Below are positions 1-6,954 of a stretch of DNA of 7,768 bases, in pieces (position 1 is the first letter of the stretch; each line of letters opens with the position of its first letter). Below the pieces are notes generated by a model. The model did no database searches and was not told the DNA's origin. It saw only the letters and a list, made by a program, of their open reading frames with translations. The stretch comes from an uncultured Ruminococcus sp. Its GTDB lineage: Bacteria; Bacillota; Clostridia; Oscillospirales; Ruminococcaceae. The stretch lies in contig ONNL01000116.1 of assembly GCA_900319195.1 (NCBI GenBank), positions 1-7,768 on the forward strand. Direction: 5' to 3'. Both the position numbers and the translations under genes were made by a program.

Positions 1-682
1 CATGGAGCATTTGCAGTTTTACCGCGTCGGGTCTGAGTCGGGCGGCTTCACGCGCAGTCTCAAGCATGGTCTCGGGACTCTCGGTCGGGAGCCCGTTTAT
101 TATGTGCAGACACGTCCTGATACTGCGCTCTTTCAGTCTGAGGTATCCGCTGACAAAATCACTGTGAGTACAGCAGCGGTTTATAAGGCACAGCGTATCC
201 TCATTGCTTGTCTGCATTCCGAGCTCAACGGTGAGATGAGTCCGCTCGTTTATCTCGGAAAGAAGGTCGAGGACATCGTCGGGGAGACAATCGGCTCTTG
301 TACCGATAGAAATGCCGATAATATGCTCGTGCGAGAGTGCCGCCTCATACAGCTCTCTTAACCTTTCAGCCGTCGCATAGGTGTTGGTATTTGCCTGAAA
401 ATACGCTATTGCTGAGAAGTCCTCCCCTGTCTTGCGGCTAATCCGCTCACATTCACGGTCGAGCTGAGATGTTATATCAAGCGTACCGTCGGTAAAATAG
501 CCGCTCCCGCCGTCGCAGAAGATACAGCCGCCCCTTCCCTTTGTCCCGTCAATATTCGGACAGGTGAAGCCGCAGTCCAGAACAGCCTTGTAAATCCTGC
601 TCCCGTAAACAGTACGGTTGTAGTAGTTCAGCGTATGATAGCGCTTATTGTCAAGGGAATACACAAAGGGACTGCTGTTCAT
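1..682 (-). CDS. Radical SAM protein, YhcC/YtqA (TIGR01212-like) family, C-terminus cut by window edge
   Basis: The gene reads leftward from an ATG at 682-680, preceded by GAGAGGAGC at about 7 nt spacing. It gives 227 codons before the edge. Seen: after an N-terminal segment that begins MNSSPFVYSLDNKRY, the motif FTCPNIDGTKGRGGCIFC places cysteines at 41, 53 and 56 as [4Fe-4S] ligands. Later come GISIGTRADCLPDDVLDLL, VELGMQTS and HIINGLPTESPETMLETA, all characteristic of this family. Members are usually about 300-320 residues, so roughly 85 C-terminal residues are missing. Known: E. coli YhcC and B. subtilis YtqA are homologues; as I recall, YtqA was recently renamed MnmL for a role in wobble-uridine mnm5s2U synthesis in Gram-positives. 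Inference: a tRNA-modification role is plausible, but the exact reaction cannot be assigned here. Only 18 nt separate it from the stop of glgX, so it is probably cotranscribed and under the same riboswitch. An open frame on the opposite strand (2-361) is a shadow. Confidence 0.92.
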   Translation of the reverse strand, partial: MNSSPFVYSLDNKRYHTLNYYNRTVYGSRIYKAVLDCGFTCPNIDGTKGRGGCIFCDGGSGYFTDGTLDITSQLDRECERISRKTGEDFSAIAYFQANTNTYATAERLRELYEAALSHEHIIGISIGTRADCLPDDVLDLLSEINERTHLTVELGMQTSNEDTLCLINRCCTHSDFVSGYLRLKERSIRTCLHIINGLPTESPETMLETAREAARLRPDAVKLQMLH

Positions 683-700
683 CAGACTGCTCCTCTCATT

Positions 701-2809
701 TTATTTGTTGTAAACACTATGAAGAATGACCACACTTCTGTCGCAAAGCCTGAGCTTGTTCCAATCGCACCACAGTGTAGAATACCGTTCGTCGTCCTGC
801 TCGGCAAACTCCACTCCCGTATAGAAAGCCACCTTCCACGACATATCGTGAGGGAGCGGCGGAAGCTCGGTCACAAGCGGCTCCCAGTAGGCATTTATGC
901 CGATGTATACGAAGTCGTTTTTACCGTCCTCCGTTTTGCCTGCGTACATGACACCGATAAGGTGCGTATCATCATTGGATTCCGAATTATAGGGAGTACC
1001 GTTGTGCACAGATATCGAGGTATATCCCTCCGGAACAGCTCCGTCCTTTCTTACACAGGGGTGCTGAGTCCTGAACCGGCTCAGTGCACTCACCATGTCA
1101 TGCACCTCTGAATACTTCTCAAGCCTTGACCAGTCGAGCCATGATGTGATATTGTCCTGACAGTAGGGATTGTTATTGCCGAACTGCGTATTGCAGAACT
1201 CGTCACCCTGATAGAACATCAGCGCTCCGCGCGAACAGAACAGCACCGAGAAGGCATTCTTTATCAGACGGATACGAAGTCCGTTTATTGCAGGGTCGTC
1301 AGTATCGCCCTCAACACCGCAGTTCCACGAATTATTGTTGTTGTCACCGTCGGTATTGTTCCAGCCGTTTTTCTCATTATGCTTGGTATTATAGGAATAC
1401 AGGTCATACAGCGTGAAGCCGTCGTGACAGGTAAGGAAGTTGACCGAGGAATTATTTGCATGAGCACCGTAGCCGTAGAGATCGGGAGAGCCGATTATTC
1501 GCTGTATAGCCTTATCAGCCATGCCGCAGTCGCCCTTCAGGAAGCACCGCAGGTCGTCACGGTAACGCCCGTTCCACTCTGCCCAGCGGTGATACGACGG
1601 GAACGAGCCCACCTGATAAAGTCCGCCTGCGTCCCATGCCTCTGCGATAAGTGTGACATTCGAGAGGATAGGGTCGTATACAAGGTGCTTCAGAAGCGGC
1701 GGATTCGGGAGCGGCGAGCCGTCACGGTCTCTGCCGAGAATAGAGGCAAGGTCAAAGCGGAAGCCGTCCACGCGGTAGTTTATTACCCAGTGACGCAGAC
1801 AGTCTATCAAAAAGCGCTGTACTACGGGATGATTGCAGTTCACGGTATTTCCACAGCCTGAGAAATTCTGATACTTGCCGTCGGGAGTGAGAAGATAGAA
1901 AACGCTGTTGTCTATGCCCTTGAATGAGAATGCAGGTCCCCTGTCGTCGCCCTCGGACGTGTGATTGAACACAACATCGAGAAACACCTGCATACCGTTC
2001 TTTTTAAGCTCGCGGATAAGAGTTTTCAGCTCGTCGCCCTCGTGATTGTTCTCACGGGTCGAGGCATAGCTCGTATTGGGAGCAAAAAATGCAGTGGTAT
2101 TATATCCCCAGTAGTTGATGAGCGTTTCACCGTCAACGACTCGCGGATCCTCCATTTCGTCGAACTCAAACACAGGCATGAGCTCAACTGTGTTTACTCC
2201 GAGCTGTTTGAGATAGGGTATCTTCTCAATAAGTCCCTTGAAAGTACCGGGGAACTCTGTCCCCGAGGATCTGTCCTTCGTAAAGCCGCGAACGTGAAGC
2301 TCATAGATAACGAGGTCGGAAAACGGTATACGCGGCGAATTTATAGCCATCCAGTCAAAATTCTCGACAGTAACACGCCCGTGATAAACTCCGTCGCCTG
2401 CTGTACTCTTTGAACCCCATGTGCTTTGTCCCGTAACAGCCTTTGCATACGGGTCGAGGATATTGCGGTCCTTATCAAAGATAAGTCCCCTCTTTTTGTC
2501 GTAAGGTCCGTCCATACGGTAGCAGTATTCAAATTCGCGTATGTCAAGTCCGAATATCATTATCGACCAAGTATCACCGATACGGTAGGAATCGGGTATC
2601 GGAATAACAGCGAAGGGCTCTGTTTCGTAGCGTCCGAAGAGGACGACCGAACAGCTTGTGGCATTCCACGAGTGTATTGTGAAGTTTATTGCATCATCTA
2701 TTGCCATTGCTCCGTCCATGGTATAAAGTCCCGGACGGACATAGTAGCCGTTTATTTTGTCTATTGGTACGAGCTTATTGCTTTTTAGAAACATATCTGC
2801 TGAATTCAT
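701..2809 (-). CDS. glgX: Glycogen debranching enzyme, GlgX/isoamylase type (GH13 with N-terminal CBM48)
   Basis: A cytoplasmic enzyme predicted to hydrolyse alpha-1,6 branches of glycogen or limit dextrins; no signal peptide is seen. The 702-residue length suits GlgX and isoamylase-type proteins (GH13 subfamily 11). Seen: a CBM48-like N-terminal region (about residues 20-115), the marker VIYELHVRGFT (168-177), GH13 region I DVVFNH (278-283), region II GFRFDLAS with nucleophile Asp353, region III LIAEAWD with acid/base Glu390, and region IV FLTCHDG with Asp463. All catalytic residues are intact. Start choice: the ATG at 2809 has AAAGGAGAA at a good distance. A start at 2893 in the same frame would add 28 residues, but that stretch is the leader terminator, so it is rejected. 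Upstream lie a promoter, a c-di-GMP-I riboswitch and a terminator; downstream is a radical SAM gene after 18 nt. An isoamylase or type I pullulanase specificity cannot be excluded from sequence alone. Confidence 0.95.
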   Translation of the reverse strand: MNSADMFLKSNKLVPIDKINGYYVRPGLYTMDGAMAIDDAINFTIHSWNATSCSVVLFGRYETEPFAVIPIPDSYRIGDTWSIMIFGLDIREFEYCYRMDGPYDKKRGLIFDKDRNILDPYAKAVTGQSTWGSKSTAGDGVYHGRVTVENFDWMAINSPRIPFSDLVIYELHVRGFTKDRSSGTEFPGTFKGLIEKIPYLKQLGVNTVELMPVFEFDEMEDPRVVDGETLINYWGYNTTAFFAPNTSYASTRENNHEGDELKTLIRELKKNGMQVFLDVVFNHTSEGDDRGPAFSFKGIDNSVFYLLTPDGKYQNFSGCGNTVNCNHPVVQRFLIDCLRHWVINYRVDGFRFDLASILGRDRDGSPLPNPPLLKHLVYDPILSNVTLIAEAWDAGGLYQVGSFPSYHRWAEWNGRYRDDLRCFLKGDCGMADKAIQRIIGSPDLYGYGAHANNSSVNFLTCHDGFTLYDLYSYNTKHNEKNGWNNTDGDNNNNSWNCGVEGDTDDPAINGLRIRLIKNAFSVLFCSRGALMFYQGDEFCNTQFGNNNPYCQDNITSWLDWSRLEKYSEVHDMVSALSRFRTQHPCVRKDGAVPEGYTSISVHNGTPYNSESNDDTHLIGVMYAGKTEDGKNDFVYIGINAYWEPLVTELPPLPHDMSWKVAFYTGVEFAEQDDERYSTLWCDWNKLRLCDRSVVILHSVYNK

Positions 2810-2844
2810 AGTCGTTCTCCTTTCGTGAATGCACATGACCACAC

Positions 2845-2879
2845 AAAAAAGCACAATATCCCACGTAGAGATACTGTGC
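2845..2879 (-). terminator. Intrinsic terminator in the glgX leader (riboswitch expression platform)
   Basis: On the minus strand GCACAGTATC (2879-2870) pairs with GATATTGTGC (2860-2851): a 10-bp stem with one G-T wobble and a 9-nt loop, followed at once by six T (2850-2845). It sits between the riboswitch aptamer and the glgX ribosome binding site, about 35 nt before the ATG. The placement fits a transcription-attenuation platform. Whether the ligand turns the operon on or off cannot be decided by eye. A possible competing pairing is ACTGT in the aptamer's P3 region with ACAGT in the terminator's 5' arm. Confidence 0.9.
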
Positions 2880-2884
2880 CCCAA

Positions 2885-2960
2885 ACAATGCAACCGGCTG
2901 ACATTTTACAGTCCCTGTGGCTTTGCGTCATATGCTTTCGCATATTTTGCCCATATATAT
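2885..2960 (-). promoter_or_regulatory. Cyclic-di-GMP-I (GEMM-I) riboswitch aptamer
   Basis: Read on the minus strand, the conserved core is present in order. GGGCAAA (2952-2946) comes first. Next is a 6-bp hairpin ATATGC/GCATAT capped by a GAAA tetraloop (2945-2930). GACGCAAAGCC (2929-2919) follows immediately, then ACAGGG, and finally AGCCGGTTGC (2899-2890). This spacing (GGGCAAA, 6 bp, GAAA, 6 bp, GACGCAAAGCC) is the same as I recall for the Vibrio Vc2 RNA. The P3 arm looks unusually short: GAC/GTC closes a small loop at about 2913-2900. Known: this class senses c-di-GMP, and close variants sense 3',3'-cGAMP; the ligand here is not settled by inspection. The outer ends are approximate because P1 is weakly defined. 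It lies between a sigma-A promoter and an intrinsic terminator, upstream of glgX. Confidence 0.93.
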
Positions 2961-2995
2961 ACTTTTTATGATTTCCATTTACTATATCCTATTAT

Positions 2996-3024
2996 ATTAT
3001 AGCATTTTTCGGCGGAAAAGTCAA
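2996..3024 (-). promoter_or_regulatory. Sigma-A promoter of the glgX operon
   Basis: On the minus strand TTGACT (3024-3019) and a perfect TATAAT (3001-2996) are separated by 17 bp. Transcription should begin near 2989, giving a leader of about 180 nt that contains the riboswitch aptamer and the terminator. No other promoter of similar quality was seen between here and glgX. Confidence 0.85.
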
Positions 3025-3059
3025 CAATTTTTGATGAATTTTCGTAAAATAACAGCATA

Positions 3060-3185
3060 TCACAGCTCCGAAAAATGCTTTTCAAGCACCTTAAGCTCCT
3101 TTGAAGTGAAATCCGAACGCACATCATGACCGATAACGGCTGACATTTCATCAAAGAACACCTCGAGCTTTTCGTTTCCGCTCAT
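3060..3185 (-). CDS. Small ORF of 41 codons, unrecognised; possibly the C-terminal remnant of a broken gene
   Basis: An ATG at 3185-3183 opens MSGNEKLEVFFDEMSAVIG and ends at a TGA (3062-3060), with HFSEL as the last residues. The composition is acidic and helix-rich and looks like a real protein tail rather than a shadow. It overlaps the end of the recombinase remnant in another frame: the recombinase frame stops at 3151, and this frame carries on to 3060. No convincing ribosome binding site precedes the ATG. It may therefore be the C-terminus of a gene whose front was replaced or frameshifted, not an independent gene. I do not recognise the family. The glgX promoter starts 36 bp beyond its stop. 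Confidence 0.35.
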   Translation of the reverse strand: MSGNEKLEVFFDEMSAVIGHDVRSDFTSKELKVLEKHFSEL

Positions 3186-3510
3186 ATGCAAGGAATTTCT
3201 CTTTTGCATCATCTTCGTGCAGTGCCATACGGCTCATTTCCTGTATGTCGGCAAGCACTGTATCTTCAAGAAGATACTGCTTTATGAAGTGTGTAGAGCA
3301 TACATCACCGCCACAGCGACTATGCAGACCACAGGTGTATGCAGGCTTACAGCCTTTTGCACCGTTATGCTGTCGCATCTTAGAGCCACAGCTATCGCAA
3401 TAAAGAAAACCCGAAAGCGGCGCCGTAGTGCCTTTGCGGTCACGCTTGCCACGGCTCACGGACTTATCGACCTCACGGCACTTGTCCCAAAGCTCCTGCG
3501 TGATTTGGAG
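3151..3510 (-). pseudogene. Remnant of a large serine recombinase (zinc beta-ribbon region only)
   Basis: Minus-strand frame beginning around ITQELWDKCREVDKS, then SVSRGKRDRKG, PLSGFLYCDSCGSKMR, and a second cysteine pair in CGGDVC, ending EKFLAYERKRKARGVL and a stop. The order matches the middle of clostridial large serine recombinases: the end of the recombinase domain, then the zinc beta-ribbon with CxxC pairs. The N-terminal catalytic domain is absent, an in-frame TAG lies just upstream (3513-3511), and the usual coiled-coil and C-terminal region of 100 or more residues is missing. A GTG at 3459 could serve as a start for 102 residues, but nothing suggests a functional product. It is best read as a decayed mobile-element integrase. 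It differs in type from the recombinase that starts at 7254. Confidence 0.85.
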
Positions 3511-3738
3511 CTATGCGACTTTTTCTCTGTCTCTCACACGGCTCTGATGATATTCTACTGGGCTGCGGCGCAGTTGTCGTGCTGGAAGTACGGCAGTCTG
3601 ATGAAAGTATCTCAATCGGCTCTCACTGAGACGATTTTTGAATGTCGATATTCTTATCGTTACGTTCAAATTTTCGTCGTAACTTGCGAGCTGACGATAA
3701 CGCTTTTCTGCATTATAACCGAGAGATTTAAGACATCC
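3511..3738 (-). other. Open frame of 75 codons without a start, unrecognised, next to the recombinase remnant
   Basis: In the same minus-strand frame as the recombinase remnant, 75 codons are open between a TAA (3741-3739) and the TAG at 3513-3511. The first part, reading LGYNAEKRYRQLASYDENL, looks protein-like; the later part is rich in Arg and Gln and does not. There is no ATG or GTG start. It may be a decayed fragment of the same mobile element or chance. A plus-strand frame over 3217-3744 is judged a shadow, because its reverse strand carries the recognisable recombinase motifs. Confidence 0.25.
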
Positions 3739-3916
3739 TTATAGAAATCAGAAAACAATTATGAATTCTATTTTTGCTTTTTGTACAATTCACCGCATCA
3801 TAACCTTGAATACACAATAGAGTTCGGACTATTCAGAAAATGACAATCAAATATGAGCATAAGCAACATCTGAAAATGTGCAGACTTCAAAAAATGTGCG
3901 AATTTCACAAAAGATA
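3739..3916. other. AT-rich gene-less spacer upstream of the pectinase promoter
   Basis: About 180 bp with no open frame worth calling on either strand and no tRNA-like or strong hairpin structure that I can see. The only pattern is the repeated AAAATGTGC element near its right end, listed separately. It marks the boundary between the recombinase debris and the pectinolytic gene. Confidence 0.6.
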
Positions 3917-3936
3917 TTGACATTTAAAAAATGTAG
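3873..3936 (+). repeat. Short direct repeats AAAATGTGC upstream of and inside the pectinase promoter
   Basis: AAAATGTGC occurs at 3873-3881 and 3891-3899, exactly 18 bp apart. A shorter copy AAAATGT occurs at 3928-3934, 37 bp after the second and between the -35 and -10 boxes. Sites repeated on one face and overlapping a promoter could be operator half-sites for a regulator of the pectinase, but in AT-rich DNA a 7-9 bp repeat can also arise by chance. Confidence 0.35.
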
Positions 3937-3945
3937 TGATATAAT
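3917..3945 (+). promoter_or_regulatory. Consensus sigma-A promoter of the pectinase gene
   Basis: TTGACA (3917-3922), 17 bp, then TATAAT (3940-3945): both hexamers match consensus exactly. Transcription should begin near 3952, giving a leader of only about 27 nt before the ATG, with AAGGAGG at 3967-3973. A short leader with a near-perfect promoter suggests that control, if any, is by a repressor or activator at the DNA. Confidence 0.88.
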
Positions 3946-3978
3946 TACAATAATTATATTGTTTTCAAGGAGGAAACC

Positions 3979-6669
3979 ATGAGATTAAAACAACGAATAG
4001 GGTCTTTGGCGACAGCTTTTTTGACTGCTTTCACTTGCTTTTTAGGCGGGCAATTGGGAGCAGCAACACACATGAACCCGATCACAGCTTCGGCAGCATC
4101 CGCCGATTATCCGGCACAGCTTGTCAGGATCAGCACAGCGGATAACAGCAAGAATCTGAACATTACCGGATTCTCCGACAATTCGTCCTGCAATGTCTGG
4201 ACTACGAACGGCGAACAGAATGAGAACTGGCGATTCGATTATGTCGGAACGAACAGCAATGGCAGCTTTTACAAGATCACAAATATGGGGACAGGCAGAT
4301 TGCTGACCCCAAAGGGCTACAACACAGCAAGTGATACCCCTTGTGTGATCTACGGCAGTGAAAGTCATACCTCTCAGCACTGGTATGTGATTCCTGTATC
4401 GAAAGACAACTACGGAAATGATCTGTACTACAAGATCGTGAACTATGACGCGCCCGATATGGCTGTGACATATCATTCTACTGACGGAACGATCTCACTC
4501 TCCGCATACAATGGTTCAGAGTCGCAAAAATGGCTGATCAATACTGCCGGTTTGCAGGGATTTGCCGGTTACGCAAAGGATATGTCGGACAATCCGAAAG
4601 CATCTGACATCGGCGGATTGCTGGGTGAAACAGTTGAAGTTTCCACCTTTGATGAGCTGAAGGCAGCTTGTACGGCTGCTGAACCGAAAACCATTATCAT
4701 CACAAGCGATATTTCCGGAAAAAACGGTTCAGATAATTACGAGATCTCAACCGGCTATGACGGCGGACAGCGTTACTACTGCCGTGACAATTACATCTAC
4801 TTGCAGCCGAACAAAACGATCATCGGCAGCTATTCCGCCCACAATCTTTATAACGTCTATTTCAGAACATATAACGAGACCTACGGACCGGGACATGATA
4901 TCATCATACGCAATATCGATTGTACACATGATACGGAGCTGAATACAGATAATATCTGGGAGTTCGCCTATGGCTGGAATTTCTGGATTGATCACTGTGA
5001 TCTCGAAGGTCACAAGGAGATTGAAACTTCCTCATTAGGCTCTGATGATTGGGATAAATTTTTGAACTTTAAGGGCACAACAGATTTTGCAACGGTATCT
5101 GATTGTACATTCGGACATCATGAGTACGGTGTTCTGATGGGCTATCCCACAGATACGCAGGAAATCTATGACACCTATCATGGCACACCCTGTATCACGC
5201 TGGCAGATAACTATTATAATGATACGATCACCCGTGCGCCCGGACTGATGCGATACGGATACTTCCATTCATTGAACAACTATGTTGTAAATTTTGATAT
5301 GGGTTATACGATCTATACGGCGAGCAATCTGTATTCGGAAAGTAATTATTTTGATGCAGGGACCGGAAAGGGTTCTGTTGTGAATGATACTGTATCGAGC
5401 AGTGATATTTCAGCGACATACCCCGGAAAATACACGGACTCCGGTTCAGTGCTTGTGAATCAGAAATTCAACTTTACGCTGGAAGCGAAAACAGCATCTC
5501 CGTGTACATGGAGACCTTCTGAAAATTACGCATACACAGCCAAAACCGCAGATGAGGCAAAAGCATACTGCTTGAAAAATGCGGGTTCTCAGTCCTCAAA
5601 GGATGCAATGACCTATGCTGCTTTCCGTTCGGAGGGTGTTCCCTCGGCAGGATATGTTACAAAGCCTGATGCAGATGCCAAGCCGGATTTCGTGACCGGC
5701 GATGTGAATGCAGACGGAGCGTTTAATGTATCTGATGTTGTTGCACTGCAAAAATGGCTGCTTGCTGTTCCGGATGCAACATTAAAAAACTGGAAAGCAG
5801 GAGATCTGTGCGAAGATGATATTATCAATGTATTTGATCTATGCCTGATGAGAAGATTATTGATAACTTCTAATCTGGAGACAGATCCTTCAACAGAGCA
5901 AACATATATCTATGAACCGGCAGATTTCAAGTTCTCGGGTAATGTTTATCTTGTAGGTGATTCTACCGTATGTGATTACGATGAAAACTATAGCATTCCG
6001 TACAATCGTTATGGCTGGGGCATGAAGCTTGCAGAACAGTTTAACGGTGTTACCGTGCATAATCTTGCGCTTGCCGGAAGAAGCTCCAGAAGTTTCCTGG
6101 AAGAGCAGAATTATCAGACACTTTGCAAGGATCTCAGCGCTGGTGATTACTTGTTTATCCAGTTCGGGCACAACGATGAAAAGACGGACGAAACACTATA
6201 TCCCGGTCTCGGAACCTATGCAGGACTTGATATGAGTACGCTTGACAACAGCGGAAAAAACAGCAATAATCAGTATTCCTTTGAGTGGATGATATTGAAT
6301 AAATATGTCAAGGTCGCACAGGAAAAAGGCGCTGTCCCTGTAATCATTACTCCGATCACAAGACGAGGAACGGACGGCACTGCAAACTACGCTGCGCATA
6401 CTGCATATCAGCAGGGCTTGATTGAACTTGGCAAACAAAACAATGTTGCAGTGCTTGACATGACGACCCTCACAACAAATCTGTACACAAATCTCTACAA
6501 CTACGGCGGCGCAGAAGAAACCGCAAAGATGCACTGCTATGCCGATACTGAGCAAACGACGATCGATAACACGCATCTCAGCAATGCAGGAGCGTATAAA
6601 ATTGCGAATATGATCGCAAATGAAACGAAGAAGTATAATCTACAAATCAGTGGCTATATTAAACAATAG
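3979..6669 (+). CDS. Secreted modular pectinase: beta-trefoil, PL1 pectate lyase, dockerin, CE12-like esterase
   Basis: An 896-residue cellulosome-type enzyme predicted to cleave pectate by beta-elimination and to remove acetyl groups from rhamnogalacturonan. The ATG has AAGGAGG 5 nt upstream. Seen: a signal peptide (about 1-40, basic MRLKQR, hydrophobic core, cleavage near ASAASA); a ricin-type trefoil (about 44-187, QNENW, SQHW and SQKW repeats, CBM13-like); a PL1 lyase (about 215-470) with NFWIDHCDL (334-342) and the Arg-rich active-site motif TRAPGLMRYGYFH (418-430, Arg419 and Arg425); a type I dockerin (573-628) with calcium ligands D575, N577, D579, N583, D586 and a second repeat D609, C611, D613, N617, D620; and an SGNH hydrolase (about 654-890) with GDST (Ser662), Gly700, GHND (730-733) and DNTH (Asp863, His866). 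All expected catalytic residues are present. The second dockerin repeat has Cys where Asn or Asp is usual. The CE12 substrate is inferred from family resemblance. It is monocistronic: own promoter, and a terminator 60 bp after the stop. Confidence 0.95.
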   Translation: MRLKQRIGSLATAFLTAFTCFLGGQLGAATHMNPITASAASADYPAQLVRISTADNSKNLNITGFSDNSSCNVWTTNGEQNENWRFDYVGTNSNGSFYKITNMGTGRLLTPKGYNTASDTPCVIYGSESHTSQHWYVIPVSKDNYGNDLYYKIVNYDAPDMAVTYHSTDGTISLSAYNGSESQKWLINTAGLQGFAGYAKDMSDNPKASDIGGLLGETVEVSTFDELKAACTAAEPKTIIITSDISGKNGSDNYEISTGYDGGQRYYCRDNYIYLQPNKTIIGSYSAHNLYNVYFRTYNETYGPGHDIIIRNIDCTHDTELNTDNIWEFAYGWNFWIDHCDLEGHKEIETSSLGSDDWDKFLNFKGTTDFATVSDCTFGHHEYGVLMGYPTDTQEIYDTYHGTPCITLADNYYNDTITRAPGLMRYGYFHSLNNYVVNFDMGYTIYTASNLYSESNYFDAGTGKGSVVNDTVSSSDISATYPGKYTDSGSVLVNQKFNFTLEAKTASPCTWRPSENYAYTAKTADEAKAYCLKNAGSQSSKDAMTYAAFRSEGVPSAGYVTKPDADAKPDFVTGDVNADGAFNVSDVVALQKWLLAVPDATLKNWKAGDLCEDDIINVFDLCLMRRLLITSNLETDPSTEQTYIYEPADFKFSGNVYLVGDSTVCDYDENYSIPYNRYGWGMKLAEQFNGVTVHNLALAGRSSRSFLEEQNYQTLCKDLSAGDYLFIQFGHNDEKTDETLYPGLGTYAGLDMSTLDNSGKNSNNQYSFEWMILNKYVKVAQEKGAVPVIITPITRRGTDGTANYAAHTAYQQGLIELGKQNNVAVLDMTTLTTNLYTNLYNYGGAEETAKMHCYADTEQTTIDNTHLSNAGAYKIANMIANETKKYNLQISGYIKQ

Positions 6670-6728
6670 TATAGCGACTTTAGAGCTTGCATTCATTTTC
6701 TAAAACTGCACAATCGAATATCCCCATA

Positions 6729-6765
6729 AGCAGTAAAGCGGTCAACTCCGTTTTACTGCTTTTTT
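6729..6765 (+). terminator. Intrinsic terminator of the pectinase gene
   Basis: AGCAGTAAAGCGG (6729-6741) pairs with CCGTTTTACTGCT (6748-6760) in a 13-bp stem with one G-T wobble and a 6-nt loop, followed by a T run through 6765. It lies 60 bp after the stop codon. The reverse strand lacks a T run, so it works in one direction only. Confidence 0.95.
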
Positions 6766-6801
6766 AATGCGCAATGTCGAACGGAAAACTCCAATGGCGC
6801 A

Positions 6802-6835
6802 CTCAACTTCTTGCGCTCTGTCAATTGAAATTGAG
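6802..6835. repeat. Imperfect inverted repeat overlapping a -35 box
   Basis: CTCAACTTC (6802-6810) and GAAATTGAG (6827-6835) match as inverted arms at 8 of 9 positions with 16 bp between. The right arm overlaps the -35 box TTGAAA (6825-6830) of the next promoter, so it could be an operator. No regulator gene is visible in the window. Confidence 0.35.
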
Positions 6836-6854
6836 GTTTCGGGCGCGCTATAAT
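6825..6854 (+). promoter_or_regulatory. Sigma-A promoter for the small frameshifted ORF
   Basis: TTGAAA (6825-6830), 18 bp, TATAAT (6849-6854). The predicted transcript starts near 6861 and runs about 95 nt before the GTG start at 6955. The sequence around the -10 (GCGCTATAAT) is shared with the promoter at 7197, 348 bp further on. Confidence 0.65.
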
Positions 6855-6922
6855 TATATTAGCTGCACGATAAAGCGTATGCTGACTGCTGTGCTTGTCG
6901 GAAAACCAATCACTTACAAACA

Positions 6923-6940
6923 GACAGCGGAATAGCTGTC
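6923..6940 (+). other. Small leader hairpin before the small ORF
   Basis: GACAGC (6923-6928) and GCTGTC (6935-6940) form a 6-bp stem with a GGAATA loop, ending 5 bases before the AGGA of the ribosome binding site. It could influence translation of the small ORF, but a 6-bp stem is weak evidence. Confidence 0.3.
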
Positions 6941-6954
6941 GGAAAGGACAACAA

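Noticed and set aside
635..2788. Several plus-strand open frames of 120-160 codons across the glgX region
   Set aside because: They lie opposite an intact GH13 enzyme with all catalytic motifs, show no recognisable domains and lack ribosome binding sites; they are shadows.
2810..2893. A start for glgX at 2893 that would add 28 residues
   Set aside because: The stretch is the leader containing the intrinsic terminator, has no ribosome binding site, and the ATG at 2809 has a good one and starts where the protein begins to look normal.
3217..3744. Plus-strand open frame of 175 codons
   Set aside because: Its left half lies opposite clear recombinase zinc-ribbon motifs; the product is Cys/His/Leu-rich and resembles no family.
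4042..6576. Minus-strand open frames inside the pectinase gene
   Set aside because: They are shadows of the multi-domain enzyme, whose domains and active-site motifs are all on the plus strand.
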